DNA of 58,503 bases from an uncultured Roseburia sp. (GTDB lineage Bacteria; Bacillota; Clostridia; Lachnospirales; Lachnospiraceae), in NCBI GenBank assembly GCA_947642555.1, contig CANRSX010000032.1, forward strand, positions 1 to 58,503, read 5' to 3'. A model generated the notes under the pieces. The model ran no database searches. It was not told the origin of the DNA and saw nothing but the letters and a program-made list of their open reading frames with translations. A program made the translations under genes and the position numbers. Below are positions 17,673-26,754 of this stretch, piece after piece (position 1 is the stretch's first letter; every line of letters begins with the position of its first letter).

Positions 17673-18028
17673 TGGACCTGACGGGAATCGAACCCGTGTC
17701 CAAAAACCAGTCTACCGTCCTTCTACGTGCGTAGCTTATGCTTTGACATTCCCTCCGCCGGACTTCCACAAGCACAATTCCGGTTTCAGTAGCTTCATCG
17801 TACGCCCGCCGGCGCAAAGCTTAGCCGGTGTCGTTTCCTGCATCGTCGATGCCTGGGTTCCGGAGTGCAGGTGCCCCGGATCAGACAGGCAGCCTTAAGG
17901 CTGCGTCACGCAGCTAGGCTGCGTATGCTAAATTATCTTCAGCGTTTAATTTTAGGTTTGGAATTTGACGCATCCCGTGCGGCACGCTTCTCCGGCTTCG
18001 TGATCCCTGTCGAAACCATTACAAGCCC
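17673..18028 (-). ncRNA. ssrA: Transfer-messenger RNA (tmRNA)
   Basis: Rescues stalled ribosomes with SmpB. The 3' end has the T-arm (GGGTTCGATTCCC) and acceptor strand CAGGTCC followed by A (17673). The 5' end GGGCTTG (18022-18028) pairs with it, followed by the tRNA-like TGGTTTCGACAGGG. CCA is not encoded and must be added. The tag reading frame ends in AEDNLAYAA and stops at TAG (17914-17916); the residues before it read KLN. The first resume codon is not certain. It lies 12 bases downstream of smpB. Confidence 0.96.
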
Positions 18029-18040
18029 TTGTAATCCCTG

Positions 18041-18508
18041 TCAGTACAGGTTCTTTACCTTAAAATCACGCTCCGCCTCACGCCGCATATCCTTCTTCGC
18101 GATATCCTGACGCTTGTCGTAGAGCTTTTTGCCCTTTGCGAGGGCGATCTCCATCTTCACAAGGCTTCCCTTCAGATATACCTCCACAGGAACCAGCGTG
18201 TATCCCTGCTCGGTCAGCTTTCCCGCAAGCCTGCGGATCTCCGACTTATGAAGCAGCAGCTTCTTTGGCCGAAGCGGATCCTTGTTAAAGATGTTGCCCT
18301 TCTCATACGGGCTGATGTGCATGCCATAGACGATGACTTCTCCGTTCTCGACCCGGACAAACGCTTCCTTAATACTGCATTTGCCCATGCGCAGGGACTT
18401 TACCTCCGTCCCGTGCAGCTCGATCCCCGCCTCGAAGCGCTCTTCCAGAAAATAGTCATGCCAGGCTTTCTTATTATTCGCGATTAATTTCTTCTCTGTC
18501 TTCGCCAC
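18041..18508 (-). CDS. smpB: SsrA-binding protein SmpB
   Basis: 155-aa partner of tmRNA in trans-translation; binds its tRNA-like domain and the ribosomal decoding centre. Family features: [20 protein letters not shown] at the N-terminus, [21 protein letters not shown], and a basic C-terminal tail ([12 protein letters not shown]). The start is GTG at 18508 behind an AGGGAGA site. Neighbours rnr and ssrA form the usual rescue and RNA-decay block. Confidence 0.97.
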   Translation of the reverse strand: MAKTEKKLIANNKKAWHDYFLEERFEAGIELHGTEVKSLRMGKCSIKEAFVRVENGEVIVYGMHISPYEKGNIFNKDPLRPKKLLLHKSEIRRLAGKLTEQGYTLVPVEVYLKGSLVKMEIALAKGKKLYDKRQDIAKKDMRREAERDFKVKNLY

Positions 18509-18659
18509 CTGACTCTCCCTCTCTCCTGTCCGAAGCTCCCCGCATCATCCCGGCTCCGCACATCTTAGTATACCTCAAAACCGGTCATTCTGCAAGAAGC
18601 TTCTTCACATTCGTGCTCAAATTTTTTCGACACCTTTTGCGAAAGGCGCGGGCCGGACT

Positions 18660-20834
18660 TTAACGTTTGAGCTTAAAGTCAATGATCCGCATCTGCTTAT
18701 CCGCGCGCGCCACCTCCACGCATACCTTTTGTCCCAGCTTGTAGCTCACCCCGGTCGTCTCGCCCGCCAGCTCATAACGGTCCGCATGGTACGTAAAATA
18801 ATCTCCCTCCAGCGCCGTGACATGCACCAGCCCCTCGACCGTGTTCGGAAGCTCCACGAAAAATCCCCACTCCGTCACGCCGGAGATCACGCCCTCATAG
18901 CTCTGGCCGATCCGCGACTCCATATATTCCGCCTTTTTCATGCGTTCCGTCTCCCGCTCCGCCTCGTTTGCAAGGCGCTCCGTCTCGCTGGTCTGCTTCG
19001 CCACCTCCGGAAGACGCCTCTCATAGTGGCCGATCCGCTCCTCATTCATCCGTCCGCGCAGCGTATCCTTGATAATGCGGTGGATCTGAAGATCGGGATA
19101 ACGCCGGATCGGCGAGGTAAAATGGCAGTAGTGCGCTGCCGCCAGCCCGAAATGTCCGTCAGCCGCCGGGCTGTAGCGGGCCTGCTTCATGGACCGGAGC
19201 GCAAGGCGTCCGATCAGAAGCTCCTCCGGCGTCCCCTCGATGGAATGCAGCAGCTTCTGCAGCTCCTTCGGGTGCAGCTCGTCCTGCCCGATGCGGATCG
19301 TAAGCCCGAAATTATGGATAAACGCCGCAAGCGTCCGTATCTTTTCCGGGTCCGGATTGTCATGCGTCCGGTATAAAAACGGCAGATCCTGCCAGAAAAA
19401 GTCCTCCGCCACAGTCTCGTTCGCCGCCAGCATAAAATCCTCGATCATCCGCGTCGCCACATTCCGGTCATGCTGCTTTATCTCCACCGGCCTGCCCTCC
19501 TGATCGAGAATGATCTTTGCCTCCGGGAAATCAAAATCAATGGATCCCCCCTGCATCCGCTTCGCCCGCAGGATCGCGGCCAGCTCCTCCATCCCGGAAA
19601 GCATGGGGACAAGCTCGCGGTATTCTCCCTGTTCTGCCGCCTCACGGTCCGCCAGGATCGCGGCGACTCCGGTATAGCTCATGCGCCGGTTCACCCGGAT
19701 CACGGTCTCCGCGATCTGATGATCCGTCACATTCCCTTTCGCGTCAATTGTCATCAGACAGCTTAACGCCAGCCGGTCCTCCCCCTCGTTCAACGAACAG
19801 ATCCCGTTTGAGAGCGCATGGGGCAGCATGGGGATTACCCGGTCCACAAGGTAGACGGAATTGCCGCGCCGCAGCGCCTCCGCGTCGAGCGCGCTGTTTT
19901 CCTGGACATAATTGCTGACATCCGCGATGTGCACGCCGAGCCGGTACGCATCGCCCTCCTTTGTCAGGGTAACGGCATCGTCCAGATCCTTCGCATCCTC
20001 CCCGTCGATGGTGATGGTCAGCCAGTCCCGCAAATCCATACGGCCCGCCCTGTCCGCATCGCTGACCGGCTTTGCCACGCGCGCCGCCTGCGCCGTCACG
20101 CGCTCCGCGAATTCCATGGGCAGATCAAATCCTCTTACAATGGAAAGAATATCGCAGCCCGGATCATTGATATGCCCTAAGATCTCCACCACCTTTCCTT
20201 CCGGATTCTTCCCTTCCCTGCCGTAATCCGTCAGCTCCACGACCACTTTATGGCCGGTCACCGCTCCCATCGAACGCTCTGTCGGAATAAAAATATCCCG
20301 TGCGAACTTCTGATTGTCCGGCACCGCAAATCCATACGTACCGCTCTCTGACCGCGTCTCTTCGTCCGCGCCTCTCCTGTGCGCCGTCCTGCCCGCTTCA
20401 TAGGTGCACACAACCTGCGTCATGCCACGCGCGAGGATCTTTGTGACCCTGCCCTCCCGGCGCTTTCCATGCCCCATGCCGCCGGTTAAGGCGACCTGAA
20501 CCGTGTCCATGTGAAACGCCCCGTTTACCTGTGTCTCCGGGATGAAAATATCGTTCTCCTCACCCTCCGCCGTGACAAATCCGAACCCTCTCGGATGCGC
20601 GGTAAAGGTGCCGGTAAAAAGCTTTCCCTCGGTCTTTATATATTTCCCGCGGGCCGTCACCTCCACCCTGCCCTCCGCCACCAGCGCGTCGAGCACCTCC
20701 TTTAACGCGGTCCGCTCCTCCTTTGGCACGTCAAGCAGCGCGGCCAGCTCCTTTAATTTCATCGGCACATACAGCTCGTCGCCAAGCAGCCGGTATATCG
20801 TCTGTTTTCTCTCTTCAAATAATTGCTGTTCCAT
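18660..20834 (-). CDS. rnr: Ribonuclease R
   Basis: Processive 3'-5' exoribonuclease that degrades structured RNA and works with SmpB-tmRNA on stalled messages. 724 aa. It has an N-terminal winged helix (about 1-60), cold-shock domains (GTFTAHPRGFGFVTAEGEE), the RNB catalytic domain with the aspartate cluster in DGEDAKDLDDAVTL, and a C-terminal S1 domain (SYEGVISGVTEWGFFVEL). The frame is open further upstream, but ATG 20834 has AGGAG and the correct first domain. Confidence 0.96.
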   Translation of the reverse strand: MEQQLFEERKQTIYRLLGDELYVPMKLKELAALLDVPKEERTALKEVLDALVAEGRVEVTARGKYIKTEGKLFTGTFTAHPRGFGFVTAEGEENDIFIPETQVNGAFHMDTVQVALTGGMGHGKRREGRVTKILARGMTQVVCTYEAGRTAHRRGADEETRSESGTYGFAVPDNQKFARDIFIPTERSMGAVTGHKVVVELTDYGREGKNPEGKVVEILGHINDPGCDILSIVRGFDLPMEFAERVTAQAARVAKPVSDADRAGRMDLRDWLTITIDGEDAKDLDDAVTLTKEGDAYRLGVHIADVSNYVQENSALDAEALRRGNSVYLVDRVIPMLPHALSNGICSLNEGEDRLALSCLMTIDAKGNVTDHQIAETVIRVNRRMSYTGVAAILADREAAEQGEYRELVPMLSGMEELAAILRAKRMQGGSIDFDFPEAKIILDQEGRPVEIKQHDRNVATRMIEDFMLAANETVAEDFFWQDLPFLYRTHDNPDPEKIRTLAAFIHNFGLTIRIGQDELHPKELQKLLHSIEGTPEELLIGRLALRSMKQARYSPAADGHFGLAAAHYCHFTSPIRRYPDLQIHRIIKDTLRGRMNEERIGHYERRLPEVAKQTSETERLANEAERETERMKKAEYMESRIGQSYEGVISGVTEWGFFVELPNTVEGLVHVTALEGDYFTYHADRYELAGETTGVSYKLGQKVCVEVARADKQMRIIDFKLKR

Positions 20835-20975
20835 AGAAATCTCCTTCTGACTGTATGCAGCGCAGTCCGGCTCAGTATATAAAATAAAATCCTGCTTCGC
20901 AGGATTCTCCGCCTGCGGCGGGTCGCTTCGGCGACATGCTTCTTCTCCGCCGCAGTGCGATCCTGCCCGGAGGGC
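20835..20975. other. Hairpin-rich intergenic region between secG and rnr
   Basis: No gene. Several perfect hairpins follow each other: AATCCTGC/GCAGGATT, and GTCGC-TTCG-GCGAC with a stable UUCG tetraloop. It may be an mRNA-stabilising or REP-like repeat, but only one copy is in the window. Confidence 0.4.
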
Positions 20976-21023
20976 TTTTGATATCATAGGTAAATTGCAA
21001 AGCAATTTCCTATGATATCAAAA
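20976..21023. repeat. Near-perfect 22-bp palindrome
   Basis: The right arm at 21002-21023 (GCAATTTCCTATGATATC plus four A) is the reverse complement of the left arm at 20976-20998 except for one extra base; the loop is AAA. It directly follows the secG terminator. It could be a repeat-element end or a second terminator-like structure. Confidence 0.6.
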
Positions 21024-21049
21024 AGGCTGCCGCAACTGCGCGACAGCCT
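21020..21049 (-). terminator. Rho-independent terminator of secG
   Basis: On the minus strand AGGCTGTCGC pairs with GCGGCAGCCT, followed by five T. It lies 35 bases after the secG stop. Confidence 0.85.
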
Positions 21050-21084
21050 GTACCTGCAAAACCATATCATAAATCCGCACCAAA

Positions 21085-21324
21085 TCAGAATATCCCGATA
21101 TTCAGTACGATCGCAAGAAGAAGAAACAGGATCACCAGCACCCTGGTCCCCTTCACGAGCATCCCCTCCATGGAGCGTCCCTTGTTCTTGCCCCAGTAAG
21201 TGTCCGCCGCGCCCGCAATCGCCCCAAGGCCCGCGGACTTTCCCTCCTGCATCAGAATGATGACGGTCAGTGCCAGACTGACGAGTATAAAAATAACGGT
21301 TAAGATCGTCTTTAAAATCTCCAA
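21085..21324 (-). CDS. secG: Protein translocase subunit SecG
   Basis: Small subunit of the SecYEG channel, 79 aa with two membrane segments (ILKTILTVIFILVSLALTVI and VLVILFLLLAIVLNIGIF) joined by a Gly-rich loop (GKSAGLGAIAGAADTYWGK) that is typical of the family. The proposed start is TTG 21324, seven bases after GGAGGG. An in-frame ATG at 21354 is possible but poorly placed. Between eno and rnr, as in many Firmicutes. Confidence 0.92.
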   Translation of the reverse strand: MEILKTILTVIFILVSLALTVIILMQEGKSAGLGAIAGAADTYWGKNKGRSMEGMLVKGTRVLVILFLLLAIVLNIGIF

Positions 21325-21411
21325 AGCTATTCCCTCCTGCAGTTCCGAACTCATAACTTTGGATATTATAGCACACATCATTCCTGTTTTCAACTACTTT
21401 TTGCCAAAAGT

Positions 21412-22731
21412 TCAGCCTCTGCCCTCAAACCGCGCCAGCTCCCCGAGGCTCTCCTCTATGCGAAGCAGCTGGTTATATTTTGCCGTGCGCTCCGCACGGC
21501 ACGGCGCTCCGGTCTTGATCTGCCCGGCGTTTACCGCGACGCAAAGATCCGCGATAAAGGAATCCTCCGTCTCCCCGGACCGATGCGAGATCACAGTCCG
21601 GTAGCCGGCGCGCTGCGCCAGTTCGATCGCGTCGAGCGCCTCCGACAGCGTCCCGATCTGATTCACCTTAACCAGCACGGCATTCGCGACCGCAAGGCCG
21701 GTCCCGCAGCGGATCCTCTTTGGATTTGTGACAAACAGATCGTCCCCGACCAGCTGCACCTTACCGCCCAGCCGCCCGGTCAGCTTCTGCCATCCGTCCC
21801 AGTCGTCCTCCGCAAGCCCGTCCTCGATGGACACGAGCGGGAACTCCGACGTAAGCTCTTCATAGAGCGCGATCATCTCATCCGTACTGCGCATCACCTC
21901 TTCCGCCGGATCCGCCGTCTGCCCGGTCTCCCCCGGAAACCGGTAGACGTCCCGCGTCTCGTCATACAGCTCGCTCGCGGCCGCGTCCATCGCGTAGACC
22001 ACATCCTCCCCGACCCGGTAACCGGCCAGCTCTACCGCTTTTCCAAGCATCCGGAATACATCTCTGACGTCGCGGAAATCCGGCGCAAAACCGCCCTCGT
22101 CTCCCACAGATGTAGTCATCCCTTCTTCCTTTAACAGCTGCCGGAGAAAATGATAGATCTCCGCTCCCATCCGCAGCGCGTCCGAAAAGCAGGATGCACC
22201 CACCGGCATAATCATAAATTCCTGAAAGTCCAGCGAGTTCTTTGCATGCACCCCGCCGTTGATCACATTCATCATCGGCACAGGCAGCTGTCTGGCATTC
22301 GCGCCGCCGATATAGCGCCACAGCGGTATCCCGAGCGCAAGCGCAGCCGTCTTTGCGCACGCCAGCGAGACCCCCAGGACGGCGTTTGCCCCGAGACTCC
22401 CTTTGTTATCCGTCGCGTCAAGCTCCGTCATCCGCCGGTCAATCCCGGCCTGATCGAGCACATTCATTCCGATCAGCGCCTCTTTTATCCTCGTATTGAC
22501 ATGCTCCGTCACCTTTTTTACACCCAGGCCGCAGTACGCCTTCTCCCCGTCGCGCAGCTCGACCGCCTCGAATCTCCCGGTACTCGCCCCGGACGGAACG
22601 GACTCCCGGCCCGTGATCTTTTTTCCTGTCGTCTCCGTCTGGGCGGTCACCTCCACCTCCACGGTCGGATTCCCCCGCGAATCCAGTATCTGTCTTGCAT
22701 GGACGTCTGTAATCTCAATCATCAGCGACAT
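21412..22731 (-). CDS. eno: Enolase
   Basis: Glycolytic enzyme converting 2-phosphoglycerate to phosphoenolpyruvate. 439 aa. Family markers include [15 protein letters not shown], the metal and substrate residues in [25 protein letters not shown] and [12 protein letters not shown], and the signature [12 protein letters not shown] with [18 protein letters not shown] 22731 follows GGGGGAG. A perfect ATCGTT-AACGAT dyad about 20 bases upstream (near 22748) could be a regulatory site. Confidence 0.97.
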   Translation of the reverse strand: MSLMIEITDVHARQILDSRGNPTVEVEVTAQTETTGKKITGRESVPSGASTGRFEAVELRDGEKAYCGLGVKKVTEHVNTRIKEALIGMNVLDQAGIDRRMTELDATDNKGSLGANAVLGVSLACAKTAALALGIPLWRYIGGANARQLPVPMMNVINGGVHAKNSLDFQEFMIMPVGASCFSDALRMGAEIYHFLRQLLKEEGMTTSVGDEGGFAPDFRDVRDVFRMLGKAVELAGYRVGEDVVYAMDAAASELYDETRDVYRFPGETGQTADPAEEVMRSTDEMIALYEELTSEFPLVSIEDGLAEDDWDGWQKLTGRLGGKVQLVGDDLFVTNPKRIRCGTGLAVANAVLVKVNQIGTLSEALDAIELAQRAGYRTVISHRSGETEDSFIADLCVAVNAGQIKTGAPCRAERTAKYNQLLRIEESLGELARFEGRG

Positions 22732-22821
22732 GTGTTCTCCCCCTTCGATCCATCGTTTCATAACGATAGTATGTACAGAAGGAAGCATTCTATTCCCTGC
22801 CGCTGTACGCCCGCCGCGCTT

Positions 22822-23928
22822 CTACAGCGAAACCCCTTTCGTCAGCAGAAAATCCACCCAGATCCCGTATTTTGACCCGTAGAGATGAAGCTCGTCGAAC
22901 GTGAGATCCTCGCGCAGATTTCCGGCGTCGTTGCAGACCGCCTCGTTCATATCAATATAAAATACCCTGACATTGTCCGCCAGAAGGGCAATCCGCTCAT
23001 TGCGCAGCTGGATTCCCCGATTGTTAAAAATCGGATCCGCGTCTGATTTTTTCTGCGTCACGCGCATAATCCCCTGGACATAGATAATCGCGTTCGGCTG
23101 AAGCTCCTTTAACCGCTCCACCGCAGCGGTATATTCCTGCATGAAGCTGTCAATGGTCCCGGTTCCCATCTCGTTAATCCCGATCTGGAAATAGACCTTT
23201 CCGTACTGCTTTGCGGTAAGCGCCTCCTCAAGCGTCAGCTTCTCACCGTCCACCTCGCAGAACTTCTCCTCCCACAGGTCATAGACATTCATCCCCACGG
23301 TCGCGTAAAAGGTCGCCTGCTCAAGCCCGCCGTAATCGCGGAGTCCTACGGTTCTCGAATCCCCGATAAAGACCGCATTGTCGAACCAGCTCTCGTCCAC
23401 CTGTACAAAGTCCTTCGTCTGCTGTCCTGGCGCCTGCGTGTCCCCGGCTCCGCCCGCAGGGCTTTCCGTCCCGTCGCCCGCCGGACTTTCCGTCCCGTCG
23501 CCCGCAACGCCCGTGCTGCCATCCGCGGCGCCGGTTCCTTCCGTGCCGGGCTGTGCGTTTCCCGCCCCGTTGTCCGCGCCGGGAGAGACTGCGCCGTCAT
23601 CCGTTCCCGGGGCTTCGCCTTCGGTCTCCCCTCCGACAGCTTCGGTCTCCCCTCCGGCAGCTTCCGTGCCGGGGAAGAGAGCTTCGTCACCCCCTCCGGG
23701 GCCGCCTCCCGCCACATTCTGCCCTCTCTCCCAGGGCATCCCGCTCATCATCCACGGCCAGACCCCGTCATGAATCCCCTCGAATACCATGACAAAATAA
23801 GGCGTGGTCCGCACGTCCTTCCGGTAAGCCTTATAAATATTGTTTCTTCCCATATATCCGATCGCCGATAAAACCGCCCAGCCAAGGAGCAGAAAAATCG
23901 TCACCCTGCATTTTATAATTCGTTTCAA
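22822..23928 (-). CDS. Membrane-anchored SGNH-type esterase/acyltransferase partner of MBOAT
   Basis: 368 aa. An N-terminal anchor (VTIFLLLGWAVLSAIGYMG) is followed by a long Gly/Thr/Pro/Ala-rich linker at about 75-185 with near-repeats such as GDGTESPAG in tandem, and an SGNH-fold domain outside the membrane. The nucleophile serine is in FIGDSRTVGL, and the Asp-His pair in FDELHLYG near the end. By analogy with AlgX, PatB and DltD systems it probably moves acyl groups to an extracellular polymer. The start is TTG 23928 with GAGGA four bases upstream. It lies 16 bases after the MBOAT gene. Confidence 0.8.
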   Translation of the reverse strand: MKRIIKCRVTIFLLLGWAVLSAIGYMGRNNIYKAYRKDVRTTPYFVMVFEGIHDGVWPWMMSGMPWERGQNVAGGGPGGGDEALFPGTEAAGGETEAVGGETEGEAPGTDDGAVSPGADNGAGNAQPGTEGTGAADGSTGVAGDGTESPAGDGTESPAGGAGDTQAPGQQTKDFVQVDESWFDNAVFIGDSRTVGLRDYGGLEQATFYATVGMNVYDLWEEKFCEVDGEKLTLEEALTAKQYGKVYFQIGINEMGTGTIDSFMQEYTAAVERLKELQPNAIIYVQGIMRVTQKKSDADPIFNNRGIQLRNERIALLADNVRVFYIDMNEAVCNDAGNLREDLTFDELHLYGSKYGIWVDFLLTKGVSL

Positions 23929-23944
23929 CTGATCCTCACCACAC

Positions 23945-25297
23945 TTAAAAATTAAAATACATAAACGGATTGTTCGCAGACACCGTCAGGTAATACACAC
24001 TGAATGCCAGGATCACCGCAACCGCAATGCTCCCCGCCCAGCGCCGTCTGATCCTTTTGTACACCTCTGTCGGCAGCGGCGTCGAGAACAGGATGCCCAG
24101 CGCGAACAGCGGCCAGTAGTCCTTTGCCGGCTGGATAAAATCCTGCCCGTTCACCGCAATCGCGGTACGCCCGAGAAACGGGAACAGCCGCGTCATATAA
24201 ATTCCCAGTTCTCCTATGTCTGTAATCGCAAACGCCATCCAGGTCAGCGGAACCACAAACAGTACATAGAGATGGCCCGCCACCCTGCTTTTCTCGAGAA
24301 AAGGCCCCAGAAACAGCTTTTCCATCGCCAGGAACAGGAGAAGTGACCCTCCCCAGATCAGGTAGTTGTAACCCGACCCATGCCAGAGAGCGGTCAGCGT
24401 CCACACCACAAACAGGTTGAAAAACGTACGGAACTTTCCCTTCCGGTTCCCTCCGAGCGGGATGTACACATACTCCCGGAACCACCTGCCGAGCGTGATG
24501 TGCCATCTGCGCCAGAACTCGGATACGGACTTCGCCATATACGGCTGCCTGAAATTGACGGGTATCTTAAATCCCAGCATGCTGCCCAGCCCGCGCGCCA
24601 TCATCGAATATCCGGCGAAATCAAAGTACAGCTCCAGGGAATAGGCATACGCGCCCATCCACGCAAGCGGCGTCGAGACGCTCGAAAACCCGATCATGCG
24701 GATATGGTTCCACAAAAGGCCGATGCGGTCCGCGATAATCACCTTCGCGCCAAGCCCTAAGATCAGCGTCTTTAAGCCGTCCTCAAACTGCTCGATCGGC
24801 ACCCTGCGCGAATTTAACGCCGCGCGCACCTCGGAATAATTGATGATCGGCCCCGCCACCAGCTGCGGAAACATCGTCAGATACGTCCCGAGCTTTACAA
24901 AGGATTTCTCCGCGGGCACTTTCCCGCGGTAGACGTCGATGATATAGGCGGCGATCTGAAACGTGTAAAAACTGATTCCAAGCGGCAGTTCCTTCGCAAA
25001 TCCGCTGTATTTGAAGAAAAACAGCAGGCCGAAATCATAGAGCAGCGCCAGGATCATCAGGATCTTCTGCTTCGTCCCGCGCCCTTCCATATAATCCCGG
25101 TACATCAGGCGCGCAAACAGATAATTGACCAGCACACAGCCGGCCAGAAGAAGCACATACTCCGCTTCCCCGACCGTATAAAACGCGATACTCCCCAGAA
25201 ACAGAACAAGATTCTTATATTTCTTCGGCGTAAGATAATATATGATTAAAAAAACCGGTAAAAACCGGAATAAAAATTCAAAGCTGCTAAATACCAT
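23945..25297 (-). CDS. MBOAT-family O-acyltransferase (AlgI-like)
   Basis: Polytopic membrane enzyme of about 450 aa that passes acyl (usually acetyl) groups across the membrane for O-acylation of a wall or exported polysaccharide. MBOAT features: LPLGISFYTFQIAAYIIDVY, EFWRRWHITLGRWFREYVYI, and the catalytic histidine in LTALWHGSGYNYLIWG. Start is uncertain: ATG 25297 fits the usual first helix but has only a weak site; TTG 25330 adds 11 residues. The better AAAGGAG (25350-25356) is in the loop of a hairpin upstream. Operon with the SGNH gene; the polymer is unknown. Confidence 0.88.
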   Translation of the reverse strand: MVFSSFEFLFRFLPVFLIIYYLTPKKYKNLVLFLGSIAFYTVGEAEYVLLLAGCVLVNYLFARLMYRDYMEGRGTKQKILMILALLYDFGLLFFFKYSGFAKELPLGISFYTFQIAAYIIDVYRGKVPAEKSFVKLGTYLTMFPQLVAGPIINYSEVRAALNSRRVPIEQFEDGLKTLILGLGAKVIIADRIGLLWNHIRMIGFSSVSTPLAWMGAYAYSLELYFDFAGYSMMARGLGSMLGFKIPVNFRQPYMAKSVSEFWRRWHITLGRWFREYVYIPLGGNRKGKFRTFFNLFVVWTLTALWHGSGYNYLIWGGSLLLFLAMEKLFLGPFLEKSRVAGHLYVLFVVPLTWMAFAITDIGELGIYMTRLFPFLGRTAIAVNGQDFIQPAKDYWPLFALGILFSTPLPTEVYKRIRRRWAGSIAVAVILAFSVYYLTVSANNPFMYFNF

Positions 25298-25334
25298 CCC
25301 TGGAACACTTTCTAAACAAAAACATGACAACGCG

Positions 25335-25376
25335 GCAGCCGCCGTCGTACTCCTTTATCTTATGCGGCTGCTTTTT
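25335..25376. promoter_or_regulatory. Hairpin enclosing the likely MBOAT ribosome site; terminator-like on the plus strand
   Basis: GCAGCCGC (25335-25342) pairs with GCGGCTGC (25364-25371). On the minus strand the AAAGGAG ahead of the MBOAT start sits in its loop. Read on the plus strand the same stem is followed by five T (25372-25376) and looks like an intrinsic terminator, although no plus-strand gene is nearby. Confidence 0.5.
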
Positions 25377-25423
25377 ATTATAGACGAAAACTCTCACAAT
25401 AACCATCTATTAAGCAAAATTCG

Positions 25424-26743
25424 TCAAAATGTATCATTTTTGTCATAATCCACGGAATCTGTAATGAATCTGTAATCTTTAAACAGCCGCTTTATCTCCC
25501 CGATAAAATAGAGCGACCCGAAGGCGACCGTTTTGTGCGCGCGGTCGTTATGTTTCCCGTCAAGGCAGTCGCGAAGCTCCTGTGCGCAGTGCGCGGGAAC
25601 CCCCTTTTTTTCAATCAGCGCTGCCAGCTCCCCGGCCTTTAACGCACGCGCGTTCTCCACCGTCACCGTCGTAAAAGAATGCGCAAGCGGCAGCAGAAGC
25701 TCCACCATCGCCTCATAATCCTTATCCGCCATGACGCCCATCAGAAAATGAAATTTCTCTCCGGGAAAAAGCGCCGCGAGACTGTCGCGCAGAGCCGTAA
25801 CGCCGCAGCCGTTGTGCGCGCCGTCCACGAGAAAAAACGGATCGTCCCGGATGATCTCCATCCGGCCGGGCCATACGGCGTCGTGAATGCCGCGCCGGAT
25901 GGCTGCCGCAATCTCTTCCTCTGACCGTCCGGTGTCCGTTTTTTCAAAAAACCGCTCCGCCGCAAGAATCGCCGCAGCCGCATTTTCATACTGATGCAGC
26001 CCGAGCATCCGCATGGACAGATCCTCATACCGTCCAAAGGAAAAATGCTGTTCCCCGTTTTCCATCCGCCGGTCATAAATCGCGCCGCAATCTGTGAGAT
26101 CGCAGCTGCTCACCCCGGCCCGCTCCGCCGCTTTCAGCAGCACATGAAGCGCTTCCGGCGCCTGGCTCTCCGTCACAAACGCGGTTCCCTCTTTTAAAAT
26201 CCCGGCTTTTTCCGCGGCAATCTCCTCCAATGTATTCCCGAGCACCTCCACATGGTCGTAGCCGATCGTCGTGATCACGGAAACCGCCGGAGTCTCGACT
26301 GCATTTGTAGAATCCAGCCGCCCGCCAAGCCCTGTCTCAATCACCGCCGCCTCGCACTGCTGCTCTTTAAAATAAAGCAGCGCCATCGCAAACGCGTAAT
26401 CAAACATCGTCGGCTGCACGGAAACATCCATGGAGAGCAGCGCCTCCCCGATCCGTCTGACCGATTCCTGTCCGATCATCCGGCCGTTCACCCGGATGCG
26501 CTCCTCAAACTCCACCAAATGAGGTGAGGTAAACATTCCTGTTTTTATCCCAGCCGCCTTTAAAATTTCACACAAAAAAGCAGAGACGGAACCTTTGCCG
26601 TTCGTCCCTGCAATATGGATCAGCTTCATCCCCTGCTGCGGCTCTCCCAGCATGCGCAGCATACGTCTGGAGATCCTGGCCCCGGCAAGGGTTCCGAATC
26701 TCCGTTTTCCCTGAATCTCTTCCACCACTTCCTGATATGTCAT
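25424..26743 (-). CDS. folC: Folylpolyglutamate synthase / dihydrofolate synthase
   Basis: Adds glutamate residues to folates (and possibly makes dihydrofolate). 439 aa Mur-ligase fold. ATP loop IAGTNGKGSVSAFL, then the folate-binding and Mg region TSPHLVEFEERIRVNG, TGLGGRLDSTNAV, and a C-terminal domain with DGAHNGCGV. ATG 26743 is preferred over GTG 26758, which would overlap degV. It starts 11 bases after degV. Confidence 0.94.
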   Translation of the reverse strand: MTYQEVVEEIQGKRRFGTLAGARISRRMLRMLGEPQQGMKLIHIAGTNGKGSVSAFLCEILKAAGIKTGMFTSPHLVEFEERIRVNGRMIGQESVRRIGEALLSMDVSVQPTMFDYAFAMALLYFKEQQCEAAVIETGLGGRLDSTNAVETPAVSVITTIGYDHVEVLGNTLEEIAAEKAGILKEGTAFVTESQAPEALHVLLKAAERAGVSSCDLTDCGAIYDRRMENGEQHFSFGRYEDLSMRMLGLHQYENAAAAILAAERFFEKTDTGRSEEEIAAAIRRGIHDAVWPGRMEIIRDDPFFLVDGAHNGCGVTALRDSLAALFPGEKFHFLMGVMADKDYEAMVELLLPLAHSFTTVTVENARALKAGELAALIEKKGVPAHCAQELRDCLDGKHNDRAHKTVAFGSLYFIGEIKRLFKDYRFITDSVDYDKNDTF

Positions 26744-26754
26744 TGCCCGTCCTC

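Noticed and set aside
17673..17700. tRNA-like T-arm and acceptor sequence
   Set aside because: Belongs to the 3' end of tmRNA; no anticodon stem nearby.
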